Positions 45,801-59,059 of a DNA stretch of 64,000 nt are shown here, one piece after another. This DNA comes from Acanthochromis polyacanthus. Lineage: Eukaryota > Chordata > Actinopteri > Pomacentridae. Position 1 is the stretch's first letter. Each line of letters starts with the position of its first letter. The position numbers and the translations under genes were made by a program. The stretch is taken from NCBI RefSeq assembly GCF_021347895.1, contig NC_067117.1:16835858-16899857 (forward strand). Reading direction: 5' to 3'. Below the pieces are notes generated by a model that was not told the origin of the DNA, made no database searches, and saw only the letters and a list, made by a program, of their open reading frames with translations.

Positions 45801-46553
45801 AAAACAGGAAGGTTATGCGAGGACACAGCTGCACTCCCTCTCTAATGTGGTAAGGCTGAAATATTCCAGGTCACTGATCAAAACTCCAAAAACACAACCT
45901 TTGATCATCTCGGTCTTAAGTCCTCTTTCACACCCTCACATCATGTGCAAGAAAATAACCAGAAAATAAACTAATCGAAGCAATTCGGCCTCATTTTTAA
46001 CGCAAATACTTTTTATCCTCACTGACACTTTGAGAAATGAAGACATCATAATCTCACACTTCAGAAAGTATGCATGTGGTTTCAGAATTCTTTTTTTAAT
46101 TTCATATTTGCCTCATATAGATGTATGTAAATGAAAGATCATTTGTGGCCTTTTTTTTTTTTTTGCGTGATTTGAAACTTAGCAGTTAATATTTTCAAGC
46201 TGTCACTGGAGAGCCAAAAGTTTCCCTTTTCATGTAACTCCAATGTTTTCATCTTTAATTTTAACGCTCAGTTTTTATTTTAAAACAACAAAGACCTGTG
46301 AAATTGCTCCATGCTCGAGAATCGTGCTTTATTTATTGCATTTCTCTTTAAATATTTTCACACACGAGGAGGATGAAGCGAGAAACCCACCGAGAGGCAT
46401 TGCTCAGCTGCTATTCTGCAACACCCTCAAATTCTAATCCCAGCGCTGTAGATTTGGGCTTTAATGAAACATGGCGGCAAAAACAGCAATAATGAGCTGC
46501 CAAAATATAGAACTGGAGGGGGGAAGAGATGCCATCGGTTACAGTGCTGGCCA

Positions 46554-46555
<2 letters not shown>
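42871..46555. other. Intergenic desert, first part
   Basis: No gene seen. Segments such as 42950-43130 and 43540-43650 are of balanced composition, free of recognisable repeats and rich in AATTA/ATTAG words. They are candidates for conserved non-coding elements, but conservation cannot be judged from one sequence. Confidence 0.35.

Positions 46556-46584
<29 letters not shown>
46556..46584 (+). repeat. Poly(A) run
   Basis: 29 consecutive A. No retroelement body with target duplications was recognised upstream. Confidence 0.95.
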
Positions 46585-46587
<3 letters not shown>

Positions 46588-47418
46588 AGGGTTGTGGATT
46601 TCTTTGAGGCTTGAGCAGTCAGTGAAAGGCACTGTGGGGTCTCCATAGTTCACATGGCAAACTCTCAAACACCCGCTGGGGGGAGGTTGGGGGTGTGTGT
46701 GTGTCGGTGGGGGTGTCCTCCCTCCCTCCCCTGTCATGCCTTAACTGAGGCTAGTGTTGACACAGTGCTGGCCAATCTAATTTTGATTGTCAGGAGCAAG
46801 GAATGGTGATCCTCCCCCCGCCCCCTTGAGATCATCAAGTTCATTTCTCTGGTTGCATAGGGATTTTTTTTTTTTTTTCCCTTCCCCTATCCCCCGCCGC
46901 CCACCACCACCACCACCACCCGCCCCAACCCCATCTCCCCACCGCTAGAACAATATTCAGCCGTTCCTGGGCCTCTCAGAGTGAGCTCACTGGAGTTAAT
47001 CTCTCAGGCCTCTCTCCTCTCTATTGCTGCCTCTCTCTCCCTCGCGCTCTCTCCCTCTCTTTCTATTCAAAAAGCCATTCGAGAACAGCTTGAATTAGTG
47101 ACAGTTATTATTCAGACTAATGAGTAAAATCTCAAAGGCAACAAAAGTGGACTGTGACATCAGCTACACCAGCATTCATAAATCATTCATTCTTGGAAAG
47201 AGCGGGGTTTTATTAATAAGTGGGTGACAAGTGCAATTTTTTTTTGTTGCAACATGTCAAAAATTTTAATCGTGGCCGGATAAGTGAGGCGACTCGGTGA
47301 GCGTTGGGACTGGTGTGAAACGTTTAGAGGCAAATCTGTGAAATGTCACCAAGCCTTCATTGTTTTCCCAGATCTGTAGCATCAGAAAAGACAGATGGTC
47401 CTCTATGCATTTGTTTGA

Positions 47419-47541
<123 letters not shown>

Positions 47542-50500
47542 GCTAGAGGAAGGAAAAAAGATCAAGTTTATTGGTAGTACCACTTTATTGCTTGTTTTTT
47601 CTGCATTAAAACCAGAGCAAAGTGCCCAATTCAAAAAATGATAATTATAAAATCGTAATTATCTTTACTTATTAAATGATGAATGACCAGATCAGCGAAT
47701 TAAGATTCATTCATTATTCATGCATTCAGTGATACACTAATTTACTTCAATGCTTTCCATCATTTCAGATTTAGGTATGCATGATGAGTTAATGCAAAAA
47801 AAGGGGTTTTGTGAAAGAAGGGAGGGAACCTGCGCTCTGACAAGCGATGACATTTGGTGGACGCCCCTGAGCCGCTGTAATCAAATTCAAGCAGTCTGAG
47901 ACATTAATGCAGACGTTCATCTTCTCAATGAATTCGACCCAGCAGAGTGTGGCTTTGTGGCATAATTAAAATGAGGGATAAAAGCAAAGATGAAATTAGG
48001 GGAAGAGAATTCGCTGACATGATTGGATCAGTCAGGCTACTTGGATACAAAAGCCTGCATTAAAGCAGAATGGAGATGATTGATCGTGATGCTGCAGAAC
48101 AGTTTGCATGATCTTATTTAACGTTGGCATTTAAATAACGCTTATATTAGCGATCAATAAATCATCTGTGCAGTGTCTTGTCTTGCAAGTGTTGTTGTCA
48201 GTGCACACAACAGCAGAAATTTGGATTTCTAGTTGCAGGAATTGCAGATGCACAGCTTTAAATGCAGTGTCACAAACTGGCCAGATGGGGGCACTACAGC
48301 TAAAGGTCAAAGTTTAGGTTGGTCTCAGTTCTTAGATTTGACAGGATCGCTCAAACTCTGTTCAAAATTGATTTCTCTCCCTTGTTGCAAAGCTGTCAAA
48401 TTAGATTTGTGTACAACTTCAGACTCATAAGAAACCTTTAAACTCAACAATAAAATTCATCTTAAACCACATCAAACATTCATACAAAGTTTAGTCGCAA
48501 ATATTTATACTTTAATAATATTGGTTTCTGCTGGTATTAATTTTTATAGACTCTTTTAGATCTATAGCTTAATCTCCTCATGTGAAGCATATAAAATCAA
48601 AATTCATTTGAATCCAAAATTCAGTGAAAGACCAGATAATAATTCTGATTTTATTTGCAATTATATTTGCAATTTAAGCATTGGAACTTGTAAAGAGCTG
48701 ATATTCGCACATGATGTTTTAGCATCAAACAATGAAATGTGACATTTTCTCATGTGAAGACTTCGAATAGAAGTATAGAAAAAAGCTGGAAACAATGAAA
48801 TTTAAACAATGAAGTAGAAACAAGCTATTAATTAGTAATATTTAAAGTTTGACTGACAAAAGATACAAATAGAAATCTTACACTCTTAAATAAAATAGGC
48901 TGGAAAGAAATGTAAAACAGGAGAGGCTAAGCTAACAAACATGGTGCTTTTAAACCTTAAAAGTCTCATTTCTAAAATTAGCAAATGGCCGTGTGCACTT
49001 GAGCTGCGAGCACAACTGCAGCTTGTCAGAAGCAATCTTGACATTACTGAAAACAATTTCAAATTGAAAGATCAAAGGTCAAAGGTCAAAATTATTCTGT
49101 CAGGGGTGGCGAGTTCACTGAGGGGGAAAACTGACCAAAACAGAGCTTCAAACCTAAAAAGAAAACACACAAAAATCTGATTCAAACACACATTTAATTC
49201 CTCCATGAAATATATGTGCAGATTTATTTTATTTTTTTTGGTGATTCAGGAAATGCATGTTCAAAAACTCTGAATGGGGTGAAAATTAAGAGGGGGGGAA
49301 GGGCGGCGTGATCGGCCGTAGGTGCATGATTTGCAAGCTGTCGGATGACGCCCTTGCGGATGAAGAGCAGTAGCCCCCACTCTCCGTCCAGCGCTAGGTG
49401 CTCCCCACCCCCTCGCTCAAACGCCTCTCCGTGCCCCATGGGAGGAGGTCTGTTGCGCTGTGGCCACACTAAATCAACATCGTCCTAATGAGGTGTCACA
49501 CTTGACCCCCAGCAGCCTCAGCCCCTCACATGGGTGTCAGAGCCACAATGAGCGGCCCTCCATCTCCAGCGCCTGCCTGACACATTTTGATTCATGAGAG
49601 AGCCTGGGCCCTGTCAGGTCAAAATTACCCCTATCAAAATGCCACCATCAACACATTCATCAACCCTACCTCTGAATCCGCCTTTTTTCTTTCTCTTCAA
49701 AAAAGAAAAAAACTATTGTTCTCCAAAATCAACAACACTTCCATGCTCGTGCTGTGCATGCGCCTGCCCTCTGCCTCCCTAGAAAACCACACATTTGCAC
49801 ACAATCATAGCTCTCGACACCTCAACACGTAAACGCATGTTCTCGCTGATCATTGCCCATTAGAGCCAGAGGTGACGGGCCGCCTGTCTTTGGTCGGGAT
49901 CCGGCCTTCTGCTGCCTAATGGCTCTCTGAATGATGAACTCTGTGTTCCCCAGGTGCTGCTGAGCCGGTCCTCTGACCTACTGACCCAAAACACTCCTAA
50001 TGCGAACAGGTCCGCACAGCTAATAACAAAACTGAGAATGAGATCCGCATGACACAAAACAGAGCGAGGCAGCAGAGTGTTGACTCATAGCAGGAGGTGA
50101 CACGCTTTTAGTTCACATTCTGAAGAAGGGAAGCTGAATCAGCTCATAATGATCCAGGCTTTAAAGTCTGTAACTGTTCATATTCAACACATTAATGGTG
50201 CAAGGAGGAACGCTCAAGAAGAAACTCCATAAGACTGACATCAGCGGGAACCTGCCTGTCCTTCCTCCCCTGGAGATCAGCTCCGTCATTGTGAACCTCA
50301 CAGCTGAGACTTTTATCCGTCTGCGATCGCCCGGGGACCAGATCATCTCCCACCTCATCATCATGACTCAGCAGCAGATGCTCTCCTCGTGCAAAATGCG
50401 AAGGATCAATGTCAGCAACCAATCCTCACTCACGATGCACCACAGTAATCATAAAGCTTTGTCCAATCCTTTGTTACAGTTTGATACAGCCTTGTTCTTC

Positions 50501-51485
50501 ACTTTACAAGGACAAGCTCTAGCATGTCGGCCCCTCGCTGAGAAGATCATTTACTGTTAGCTGACACTCAACTCTGCCCACTGAGGCAACCATCTGCTCC
50601 CAAAAAACTTTCCCCTGGGAGACAAGAGCAGTCCAGTAAGACCAGTATACCTGTCAACCAACCAACTGGTCTCATCTTGAGCCCCAACAAATGCCCATAA
50701 TCTCACCGTCATTATCATCCAAAATGAGGATGTGAAACTGTCACCATTTATTACTTAAACTATCAACTATCTCTTTGCAGTTTTGCCACCGTCTCATGAT
50801 TCATTATGCACATTGTTATGGCCGGGTTCAGTTTAAAACAGCCACGATCATGCAGATTAACGTCTGACATACAGCTTTTTCTCTGCAGCATAATACAGCG
50901 AGAATCTGCGTGTTTACATCCCGACAGTAATATTAATGATGGAATACACAGTGTGTCTGTAATGAAGCTCATGCATCATGAATGGGTCATAAACCGGCTG
51001 TTCTAAGTTCATGTAAAGCATTAATGAAAAGTAATAAAACTGCTAGTTACGACTCAACACCAATAACATTAATGACACAAAGCAAAGGTCTGTTGTGCCT
51101 CATTTGTGTCCAGATTTAGGTACGTAATTACAATGACATGATAATTAAGTAAACCTAGCTTTTATTACACCACTGAATGTTGTGTCGTTAGAAGAAATCA
51201 CTTACTTAGGTTTTAATCCTGTTGTATATGCAATGAGAGTTTAATGAATAAACACTAATGATGTGTGTTTGGTTTATGTATAATACTTAGAGCAGCTGGT
51301 ACCTGTTGCTAGCCAGTTATCCAGCAAAAGATGCATAAAAACACTGAACTTTTCAGTGAATCTGTGTATCTTTTTCATGATCACAAATCTTTACATGGAC
51401 TCTTCAAAAACTTGAAAAGATCAGTTTAAATCGACATTAAAAATACTTTTCCCTGCTATTTTACTAGACATTTTCTGTAATTTCA
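47542..51485. other. Intergenic desert, second part
   Basis: No supported gene. The block 47860-48010 (balanced composition, containing cataattaaaatgaggg) and 49860-50420 stand out from AT-rich surroundings and may be regulatory or old exon-like sequence. The open frame at 50195-50560 matches nothing I recognise. Confidence 0.35.
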
Positions 51486-51489
51486 TTAA

Positions 51490-52018
51490 CCCTCCTAACA
51501 TTTTTTTGTCCTTGGGGTCAAACCTCCAAAAAATTATTATAATTAAAATTGTTCCACAGGTTTATGTGTCAGGTACTTTATGTCTGTTTGTTGACTAACT
51601 AAATAGAGCTCTCAATAAAACAACCCCACTCCCCTTATGCATCCAGAATTCCTGTTACATAACTATGGAGAAATTTGCAGAACACAATAAAATCTCACTG
51701 ACTGACCTAAAATTCCTTTTGATGTTTTAATGGCTTCATTTTATTTGAAAGCACATATTGTTGCTATCCAAAACATTTGGAAAGAAAAAACAATTTCTGT
51801 TATCAACTATACTAAACATGCATTGTGTTCTGAGTCAATGTGACCTCAGGAAAAACAAACACAATTTCAAAAAGTTTAGGACTCTAAAGTTTTTTGATAA
51901 TTATGAAATTGCATGTTATCGTGACCTCATCCAAAACAACCCATAAAAAGTGTGTAAAATGTAGACATTTCTTACATGTTGTATACAGCTAAAACTGACC
52001 CCAAAGATAATGGGAGGG
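51490..52018. mobile_element. piggyBac-like MITE candidate
   Basis: The left end is TTAA (51486-51489) followed by CCCTCCTAACA and then ttggggtca. The right end, read on the opposite strand, is CCCTCCCATTATCTTTGGGGTCAG, an inverted match. TTAA targets and CCCT-type termini suggest piggyBac. The right-hand TTAA is not present (gcgaagc), so the target duplication has decayed or the assignment is wrong. The interior is non-coding and AT-rich. Confidence 0.5.
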
Positions 52019-54640
52019 CGAAGCAAAATGTCTTATAAAAAAAGTTAATTTTTTTATACTTTTTTCACTCTTCAATATACATGAGGGTTTTTTCAAATGC
52101 TGTAAAATATTAATATTTTTGCTGATTTAAAAACAATTCAAAATGTAATTTTACAGGCAGACATTGCAAAAGAATGGACTATTATTTGTTAAAAAAAAAC
52201 ATGAACAAAAAAACATATTTTGCAGTTATGTCCTGTGTTTTGTGTTGTTCAAAAATGACAGTTTAAACTTTTTTTTAACTGTCTAGCTATTCATTGCAAG
52301 AAAGACATAATTTTCTTATTTCTCTCATGTGAGCTGTGAGGTACACTTTGAAATTATGCAGTAGTGTATTAAATGCCATCTGTTCTGGTAGCTATAAATC
52401 ACATCAGGGGCTATAATAATATGGTTATTTTAATCATATGACAACGTAGAGTCCCAGCACCAGCCTCAACCAGCTGAAGCACTTTTTTCTGTCATCTCTA
52501 CTTATCCAGTTCTTCTGTGGGGTAAACAGCAGATGAAGCACGGCTCTCTGACTGTTTCAGCTGTGTGTCAACTAAATGAGTTGGAAAGAAAACCTGCACA
52601 TTTTGATTGCAAGCTTTTAGTCGACATCAATTCAAGTTTGATCATGTTTCTTATTTTTCAATATGTCAAAAACGAGGCCTCAGCTTTGTAAGTGATTCAA
52701 GCACAAACACAACAGGCATGATGTAAGGAAGAAACAGACATAATATCACAATAAAGACAAACTTTTTTTCTATAATTTCCCATCATGTTCAGACAACAGA
52801 TTCTCAGCTTTTCTCTGGTAATTATGGTTTTCTTCATCTTGATAAAAGCAGCAGCTCAGTGTTCTTCCACTGTACTAAAAATGTACTAACATTTCAACTG
52901 AAATCTGTGGTTCATTAACAGGTGCAAAGGTCTCACCAACATGCTGAAGCCTGATTTGTAAAGGCTGTTACAGAGCAGAGCAAAACGCTGAGAGGTTAAA
53001 GACATGTCAGAGAAGTATACGTACGTGGAAATTCCACCTGTGGTGATGTGTTCTGAAAGCAACAAAAAAATTTAAAAAAATATGCTGTTAAGCAGTCACT
53101 GGTGCTGACCTAGTAGAAATAATAATCTCATCCACTCTTAGAACAGATTAGATTCAGTTGTGATGCCACATTTAAACCAGGACTCAATTGGCATGCTGTG
53201 TGACAGAAAGAGAAAAAAGCTAGCAAAAAAGTGAGTTTTTTACCTTTTTATGGAAAGGAAGAAAAATGTTCATTTCCCCACTACTATCACCTTTAAAATA
53301 TAGTCATTTTTTCTCTCAAAATGTAAAAAGCTCAAAAAAATTTGTAGCTATCAAGGCTTAGTCTGTTACTCTGTAAACTCCAACTACATGGAACATTTTG
53401 CAGTCAGAGCTCAAACTCCGACATCTGGTATCTCTGAATGCATTTAAGGCTATGATCAATCCAATCATATCCAGGCTTCTGGAGTGCAAATGTTTCAATT
53501 GAGAGAAAATGTTTATATTTTTCATTTTAACTAATCTTGTAAAATTAATTATTTGTATTTTTATGTCTATGTTTAAATGTGATTATGTGTTAAAACTGTT
53601 ATTTTTAACTGTGTGCACTGCCATTCTTGGCCAGGTCTCTCTTGTTAAAGAGATCTTGGATCTCAGTGGGACAAACCTGGTTAAATACAGGTAAGAATAA
53701 TAATAAAACTAAACTGAATATATTCATCTTAGTTAGCAATTCAGATATGAACCATACAGAATTCAATTTTTTTTGTGGCTTTAGCTGCAAAGCTGAAGCC
53801 TCACATGCAGCTACAAATGCTACCTGACTGACACTGCAGGGCAAACACTGGCACCTATATCTGCTAACTATTTATAGATATTTATAGTGACTCCACTGCA
53901 CTCAGTGACAAATGATAATAAGCCCAAAAGCTCAGTTTGTTGCTCCCTGTTGATTAAACTAATGAGTGGTCATTATATAGGGAGAAATGAAATAGTGAAC
54001 CCAGCCTCAGTATCTGCCCTGTGAAACCTTAGCAACCACCTACCGGCCTCTACATAGCAACCACCACTTTGTATCCTGAAAAATTACGTAGCAACACCTG
54101 GATGACATTTTGCAAATATAATCAACAATGCATTATGAGTTTTGCTCAGCAGTTGTTTTGTTTCAGACTTTTTGTTCTCGAATTGGTATCGTCCTGTAAA
54201 TGAGGTTCAGACACCTGGGATTTGTAGTTTCATGGCAGCTATTATTCATAGAGGAATTATTTAAGTATGTTTTAAACTGTGACTGTGACCAGTTTATCGC
54301 GCTTCTTAAACTCCCTCTAATGTGCACATCTTCGATCATGCCGTACTGACATGAAGGTGTTTCTCTGGTTTCATGTGGTTTGTATGTAAATGAAGCAGAA
54401 ATCAAGCGTGGAGCATGAGGAGAGTGGGTTAAAACGGTGAAGCATTTTTGACAAAAGGGAACAGTTAAAAGCCCCTAACCACTTAAAATGACACATAATG
54501 GAGGATTGAGGCTGTGCAATCCTTTGTGTCAGAGGAACTTTTGATTCAGCTAAACTGCTAAAACAAGAACCTTTCACTCGCAAACAATGGACTCCTTTTC
54601 TTAAATTTAGCACTCGACAAGTGTGGAGCAAATTGTACGT
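52019..54640. other. Intergenic, no gene seen
   Basis: AT-rich sequence with many A/T homopolymers and no recognisable gene. Confidence 0.5.
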
Positions 54641-54658
54641 TTGTGTGCGTGCGTGTGT

Positions 54659-54704
<46 letters not shown>

Positions 54705-54717
54705 GTGTGTGTGTGCG
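54641..54717 (+). repeat. (GT)n microsatellite with GC interruptions
   Basis: GT dinucleotide tract with interspersed gc and ta units. Confidence 0.95.
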
Positions 54718-57180
54718 TACGAGTGCGCACGTGTGTGCATGTGACCCCCCCATGTCTAACAATCACCCTGACGCATACCACCCTTTCTCTCCTCAAATAA
54801 AAACAGAGTAAAAGGAAAAGAGAAATCATCCACTGTTGAAGTACTTTACGAGATCCTCCTCTAAACAGAAAAAGGACTAAGTATCCATGGGAATCTTAGC
54901 ACGTTAGGGAGGCCTTTCTCCCTTCCTCTCATCCGCTCTCCCCCGCTGCACCCATGGACCAATGCAATTGTTTATTTTCTCCTATTGAGGCTGCTCCATT
55001 CACTGGCTCTCACATTTACTCTGCTCAATTGGAGTGAGACAGCACTTATTCGAGGAGAGGAATGTAGCGTTCCACTGACAGAGCAGCAAGAATGCAGGAG
55101 AAATAATTAAAACTTTTCCAAGGAAAAGGTACAGCTGAGCGTGAGGGGAGAACAACGTCAAACCGAACAATGAGGACTGACAGGATTTTCTGCTGTGATG
55201 AGTATATCCACACATCACCTTGACACTACAAAGTGAAGGAGTGTTTGAATAACGCACAATGCTAGAAAGTGGAGCAGGGATCCCATAAGGAGGTCATTCA
55301 TTCACCGTGCTTTCTTAACTGAAACTCCCCGCAGAACAATGAAGCGTTCTCCAGCCTCTTGTAAGACCTGGCCTGTTCTCCAGCCTCACTTTTCCCGGCC
55401 CCAACACAATGCTTACGAGCCGGACCACGGAGTTCATTTCTCCAGAGGTCTATCCTGTCTGTCTTAATGACAGTTTCCTTCTATGGAACAATGCCTGCCT
55501 TCTCAGTCTCTGTTATCTTTTACCACTGAGACGTTATACTAAATCTGATAAATTCTGCTGCTGCTGCTGCTGAGGAAAGAAGGCAAATCATACAGCCCAG
55601 ACTGAAACTAATACAAAATAAGGACAAAGAAATACGCTGATGCCCACAGTGGCAGTTTCGAGTTGATTCTGCTTGGTTTGCACGGTGGTTACAGGTTTCT
55701 GTTCCTCATCAAACTGATACAGAAAGCAGCTTGATCTCTACACATCAGCTTCTGCTGCCACAACAAAACAGGATATTCAGGCGACAGACATGTTTGTACA
55801 ATAACTGCACTTTGTTTTTACCTTCCCACCAGTCAGTTGGCTTATAATCAAGTCAATTTTGCCTCAACAGACTTCAAAGTGTAACATAGCACACCACAGA
55901 ACCCTCTACCAAACTGTTTAAGAAGAAACAAAGAAAGAAACTGTATGACGAGCAACAGGCCAGAATTTTACCCCCCCAAACAGGCAGCCAATAATTTACA
56001 GAGACAACAATTGCAAAACTGCACAGTGGGGAAATATAATGACAAGTAATTGGTGCAATAACCCAGAAGTCCTGCTGTTAAATTAATGTCAACAACTCTA
56101 CTTTTTCTATGCAGCAATCAACTGCTGACACTGGCCATTATGGACCCGCAGCCTAAAGGTCACCAGTTCAAATTACCCAGTCTGACAGGTAACAGTGAGG
56201 AAAGACATGGACGAAAGAGTGCATGCAGCCTGCTGCAGGAGATCTGGAGTGGGGCTAAAGAGAAGAAACATCAATGAGGGATGAATGTTGAAAAAAAAGT
56301 CTCATGGATATTTGCATATTTTAAATCTTAGGTTTGTAGGTAAAAGCAGTTTGCTGCATCAACACTCTGAAGTTACAGCAGTGCAAGTGTCCTGTCCTGT
56401 TGGTTTAGTGCTTGTTTGTCAGTATGTGTTTATGACTGTGACCTGCAGATGACAATTAGTATGAATCTAACTTGTGAAAACTGTGCCGCTTCGAAATCAA
56501 ACAAAGCTTACCATATTAGATAAAGGAAAATGTAGAGACAATATTTTTTAGTGGACAGAAAGGGCACACTATATGCACCCTAACATGTGGGTTCAACAAA
56601 GACAAATCAAAGCAATTAAAATCCAGAAAATATCAGACTGTAAACTGACTTTACAACACTAAATCAAATTTAATATGTCAGAATGCTGCCGGGCTTGGAC
56701 TAGAAACATGTTTTCACATATGCAAAGGAGACTCTTTCTTTTGAGGAAGATCAGTGACATTTGCTCAGGAACCACAGTCGGTCTGACTTTAGGTAGAAGG
56801 TCATCACACTGAAAACACAAGTAAATCTCACCTGCCCCCTACTGGTCACACACGTAATACAGTGTGAAGCTACAACAACAAAAACAGACTTTCTGCAGCA
56901 TCTGTTTGTCCTGGAAAGCAAGTTAAAGAGGAAGTCTTAGTCTCTGCTTATAATGAATATTATATATGGAGAGCAGCCATGTGGACAAACATAATGTACC
57001 TGTGGTGAGATATTTCAGTCTTTTCAGCAGAGAATTTATGACAGGATCAAGAGCTGTGTACTTCAAATGCAGAAGTTGCTCCCTGTTAGCCATTACATAG
57101 TCTACTGTTCCCATAATGATGTGTTGTTAAAAAAAAAAAAAAACTGAAATATTTTTTGCCAAATGAATGAATGAAAATAT
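54718..57180. other. Region upstream of gpr25
   Basis: No gene seen. The stretch 54900-55260 is more balanced in composition and repeat-free and could be a regulatory element. The last kilobase presumably holds the gpr25 promoter and any 5' non-coding exon, which I cannot place. Confidence 0.35.
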
Positions 57181-57401
57181 CTTTTTTGGGATTATTTCAG
57201 CCACATGAGAAAAGTTTGCAATGTGGAAGTTTCACAGACAGCAGAGCTGAGCGCTGAGTGGAGGAGAGGTGAAGTAGGATCTCTATTTTTTTCTGTGGTT
57301 TTCTCTTGTAACCTCGAGTTGCAGCCTGATGACATGGTTAGATGAACCAACCTGCCACGATACAACAGCTGCACTGCAGAGCCTCTGTGTGATCTCTCAG
57401 A

Positions 57402-58526
57402 ATGGACGACAACACTGGCTACACTGAATATACTTACTACTACGACCAAGATAACACCACTGAAAATGGATCCCTCCAGTATGATTTCGGTTCCACCCTG
57501 GACTGTCCAGACTCATGCCTCCGTGGCTCCAACATCTTCCTGCCTGTTGTGTATTGCCTCATATTCCTGTCTGGCTTTTTGGGCAACCTCTTTGTAATCT
57601 TGGTCGTGGGCAGCAAGGGCAGAAAAAGTGGTCGCCTGGTGGACACCTTTGTTGTCAATCTGGCCTTGGCTGACCTCATCTTTGTCCTCACGCTGCCTCT
57701 GTGGGCCGTCTCCGCTAGCCAGCACAGCTACTGGAACTTTGGGCTGGCTGGGGACTCGCTGTGCAAGCTAAGCAGCTACATTATCAGCGTGAACCGCTTC
57801 TCCAACATCTTCTTTCTCACCTGCATGAGCGTCGATCGCTACCTGGCCATCGTGAAGCTGATGGATTCGAAGTACCTCAGGAGCAGTGGGTGCATTCATG
57901 CCACCTGTGCTGCTGTCTGGTTGACTTCCCTGCTTCTCGGCATCCCATCTCTGGTGTACAGAAAAGTGGAGCCTATAGGTGAAGGGCAGGCCTGCGTAGA
58001 AGACAACAGTACGCCTTTTTTCATCGGCATGAGCTTGACCATGACCTTCCTCACCTTTGTCTTCCCGGTGGTGATCATCGTGCTCTGCTATGGCACCATC
58101 ATCAAGCACCTCAACAAGCACTGTGTCGCCGCTGGAAACCCTCGAGCTGAAGCCCGCCGCAGGCACTCCCTCAAGATGGTCCTCTGCATCATAGTGGCCT
58201 TTGTGGTGTCCTGGCTGCCCTTCAACGTCTTTAAAGTCATCATCATCATCTCGCAGAGCTCAGAACAAAATTGTGATATGTTGATGTGGCAAAGAAACGG
58301 GCTCCTCATCTCCTGCTGCCTGGCCTTCTTCAACAGCTGCGTGAATCCGGCCATTTACTTCTTCCTGGACCATCACTTCAGACGACGGGCTGAGATCATG
58401 GTCAAGACCTGCCTGGGAAAACCAAAGTTGCTGCAGAGCCACAACTCCTCGGCTTCTTTCACCCACGGGGGCACTTCAGAGAGCTTTGCAACGAGTGGGA
58501 GAACTCAGCTTCAGATTTTTAAGTAA
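57402..58526 (+). CDS. gpr25: G protein-coupled receptor 25 (class A, chemokine-receptor-like)
   Basis: An intact single-exon frame of 374 residues. The acidic N-terminus has five tyrosines (Y7, Y10, Y12-14) and sequons at N18 and N22. Seven membrane segments follow, with N62 and D91 at the conserved TM1/TM2 positions, C121 and C198 for the extracellular disulphide, DRY at 145-147, SWLPF in TM6 and NPAIY in TM7, then a Ser/Thr-rich tail. Among class A receptors the best match is GPR25: RLVDTFV, FVLTLPLWA, LCKLSS, MSVDRYLA-VKL and PSLVYR are shared with mammalian GPR25, whereas GPR15 differs at several of these. GPR25 is a plasma-membrane receptor of lymphocytes; recent reports name CXCL17 as a ligand, which I cannot test here. 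The first ATG is used and places the acidic N-terminus as in relatives. Confidence 0.92.
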   Translation: MDDNTGYTEYTYYYDQDNTTENGSLQYDFGSTLDCPDSCLRGSNIFLPVVYCLIFLSGFLGNLFVILVVGSKGRKSGRLVDTFVVNLALADLIFVLTLPLWAVSASQHSYWNFGLAGDSLCKLSSYIISVNRFSNIFFLTCMSVDRYLAIVKLMDSKYLRSSGCIHATCAAVWLTSLLLGIPSLVYRKVEPIGEGQACVEDNSTPFFIGMSLTMTFLTFVFPVVIIVLCYGTIIKHLNKHCVAAGNPRAEARRRHSLKMVLCIIVAFVVSWLPFNVFKVIIIISQSSEQNCDMLMWQRNGLLISCCLAFFNSCVNPAIYFFLDHHFRRRAEIMVKTCLGKPKLLQSHNSSASFTHGGTSESFATSGRTQLQIFK

Positions 58527-59012
58527 GAGGAGAAGGCAGGTTATTCTGTAAATATGTAGGCGGTAAAGTCATAATTTTACTGTCTCCTTGAGACCTATGT
58601 GAGAAGTTTTCATGTCATTTTGTGCCGATAGTTTAGCAAGGAAAGCTTTGTTTTTTTTGTCTAGTTAATACAACATTGTCTATAATTTCTTTTGTCATAC
58701 ATTTCCTTTATTCTAATCTTGTACAAATATCAAACGTGTGGTTTAAGCTGCTTCTACTGAACTATGTGAACTAGCACAAGCTACAAGTGACTGTCTACTG
58801 ATAATTAGTTTGTATAAGAACCTTTTTTAAACATTTTTGCATGTAGCATTAATAGATGACAGTTTTGTCATATTTTACAGGAATAATAGAACATTTGTAA
58901 CAAAACTGACAGCTTGCATTATACTGAAGCCAGGATACTGATGATGTTGTAATTATGAACGCACATTTTTAAAAAATGTTTTATATATTGTTAAAATGAA
59001 ATTGCATTTAAA

Positions 59013-59053
59013 AATAAAGGCTGGAAAAATATTTTGTGTGTGTGTGCAATAAA
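59013..59053 (+). terminator. Candidate gpr25 poly(A) signals
   Basis: AATAAA at 59013-59018 (aaaataaaggctgg) and again at 59048-59053 (gcaataaagcag), with a TGTGTGTG stretch between them. A 3' UTR of about 0.5 kb is implied. Confidence 0.5.
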
Positions 59054-59059
59054 GCAGAA

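Noticed and set aside
46556..46584. Poly(A) tail of a processed retrocopy
   Set aside because: No gene-like or retroelement sequence upstream and no flanking target duplication.
49957..50010. A possible small exon (ccccag/GTGCTGCTG ... AACAG/gtccgc)
   Set aside because: Splice-like borders occur by chance; no partner exons or homology could be found nearby.
54371..54829. 152-codon minus-strand open frame with His-Thr repeats
   Set aside because: Driven by the (GT)n tract; no domain outside it.
57192..57449. Minus-strand open frame overlapping the gpr25 start
   Set aside because: Short, unconserved-looking, and overlaps the 5' UTR and start of an intact receptor gene.
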